14,472 nucleotides of DNA, from NCBI GenBank assembly GCA_029777755.1, contig JAKORQ010000398.1:1-14472 (forward strand). Reading direction: 5' to 3'. Both the position numbers and the translations under genes were made by a program. The notes under the pieces were generated by a model. The model was given only the letters and a program-made list of their open reading frames with translations, had not been told where the DNA came from and searched no databases. The DNA is from Planctomycetota bacterium. GTDB taxonomy: Bacteria; Planctomycetota; Phycisphaerae; Tepidisphaerales; Tepidisphaeraceae. Below are positions 13,606 through 14,472 of this stretch, one piece after another (positions within the stretch are counted from its first letter, which is position 1; every line of letters starts with the position of its first letter).

Positions 13606-14472
13606 CTACTTGATCTTCACTTCCTTGCCACCCGCATCAGCCGAGCGGTAGACGCCGTCGATGATCTTCTGGACGTCCAGGCCGGCCTCGCCGGGAGCCT
13701 CAAGCTCGGTGCCATGCAGGCAAGCGTTCACCCAGTTCTTCAGCTTGGCGGTGAACAGGTAAGTCCAGCTGTTGTCACCCAGGTAAGCCGGGGTGCAGTT
13801 GAGCATGGTGCCGGCGCGATCGGTGTAGATGGTGGTCGGGTCCCAGGAGCAGCCACCTTTGTCACCGATGGCGGTGAAGTTCCAGGTGTCCTTCTCGATG
13901 TGGGCCGCGAAGGAAGCCTCGATGTGCATCACCGCGCCGTTGTCGAAGCGGACCGAGCCGATCGCCAAGTCTTCCACCGTGTAGGTCTTGTAGTCCCAAC
14001 CAGGCCACTGGCTGACCACATCGCTGGGCTTGTTGCCCAGGTAGGTCCAGGTGTTGCCGACAGCTGCCACCGGCTTGGGCGAACCCATGAAGTAGTGGGC
14101 CATCTCGATCACGTGCACGCCGATATCAATCATCGGGCCGCCACCTTGCAGCTTCTTCTGGCCGAACACGCCCCAGTTGGGGATGCCGCGGCGGCGCAGC
14201 GCCTGGCACTTCATGAACATGATGTTGCCGAACTGGCCCTCATTGCGGGCACGCACCAGCGCCTGGGTGTTGGGGTGATAGCGATACTGGAAGCCGACGG
14301 CCAGCTTCACCTTGCTCTTCTTCGCGGCGGCGATCATCTTCTCGCACTCGCCGGGGTTCATCGCCATCGGCTTCTCGGTGATGGCATGGCAGCCGCCGTT
14401 GCAGGCATCGAGGACCGGCGCGGCGTGCCCGCCGGTGGGGGTGCAGACGTCCGCCGCAGCGGGCTGCACTCG
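13606..14472 (-). CDS. Gfo/Idh/MocA family oxidoreductase (N-terminus beyond the window)
   Basis: The last 289 residues of an NAD(P)-dependent sugar/inositol dehydrogenase-like protein; the reading frame continues past 14472, so roughly the first 70-80 residues with the Rossmann glycine motif are missing. Visible signatures are the end of the nucleotide domain (DVCTPTGGHAAPVLDA), the catalytic-lysine motif TEKPMAM, the strand KLAVGFQYRYHP and GGGPMIDIGVHVIEMAHYFMG, which holds the usual D-x-G-x-H. The segment before TEKPM reads CNGGCHAI, where most relatives have G-K-H-V. The sugar substrate is unknown. The protein is likely cytoplasmic, with no export signal in the part seen. It reads leftward and ends in a hairpin terminator before the TIM-barrel gene; oxidoreductase-isomerase pairs of this kind are common in planctomycete sugar catabolism. 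Confidence 0.92.
   Translation of the reverse strand, partial: RVQPAAADVCTPTGGHAAPVLDACNGGCHAITEKPMAMNPGECEKMIAAAKKSKVKLAVGFQYRYHPNTQALVRARNEGQFGNIMFMKCQALRRRGIPNWGVFGQKKLQGGGPMIDIGVHVIEMAHYFMGSPKPVAAVGNTWTYLGNKPSDVVSQWPGWDYKTYTVEDLAIGSVRFDNGAVMHIEASFAAHIEKDTWNFTAIGDKGGCSWDPTTIYTDRAGTMLNCTPAYLGDNSWTYLFTAKLKNWVNACLHGTELEAPGEAGLDVQKIIDGVYRSADAGGKEVKIK

Overview
The window looks like bacterial chromosome of fairly high GC (about 60% by eye), with short intergenic gaps. The gene content suggests a member of the Planctomycetes or a close relative, possibly Phycisphaerae. It combines a phytanoyl-CoA-type dioxygenase beside the start of a probable sugar-phosphate isomerase, a Gfo/Idh/MocA oxidoreductase, a SufU-SufT pair, an ElbB-type protein and a Gld-like ABC exporter. 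This placement is inferred from gene families; no rRNA or other decisive marker is present. I see no tRNA, rRNA, CRISPR array, insertion sequence or phage gene.

Left edge (1-2052). A PhyH-family dioxygenase reads leftward. It is followed, 75 bases on, by the first eight codons of another gene with a strong Shine-Dalgarno site. Diverging to the right is a two-gene Fe-S assembly unit, sufU then sufT, separated by 4 bases. The sufU start has no Shine-Dalgarno and lies 9 bases after a TATACT box, so it may be leaderless.

Centre (2075-11648). Seven genes all read leftward with gaps of 0-57 bases. In transcription order they are: an SseB-domain protein, a 579-residue unrecognised protein, a 798-residue secreted/membrane protein with a glutamine-amidotransferase-like region, an ABC ATPase, a double-length ABC-2 permease, a TPR lipoprotein and an RluA-type pseudouridine synthase. 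A good extended -10 promoter precedes the first gene. The middle genes resemble an uncharacterised gliding-type (Gld-like) ABC export system.

The most unusual item is the 579-residue protein. Its two halves align with each other at an offset of about 281-294 residues, and each half has the order of motifs of a protein-kinase fold. The first half keeps Lys, Glu, Asp-x-Lys-Pro and a DYE motif. The second half has lost most of these, so it looks like a kinase-like domain fused to a degenerate copy of itself.

Right edge (11649-14472). elbB diverges from the SseB gene with a strong Shine-Dalgarno. It converges on a sugar isomerase-like TIM-barrel gene, with a perfect 13-bp inverted repeat between them. 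Upstream of the TIM-barrel gene is a Gfo/Idh/MocA oxidoreductase that ends in a GC-rich terminator hairpin and runs off the window edge.
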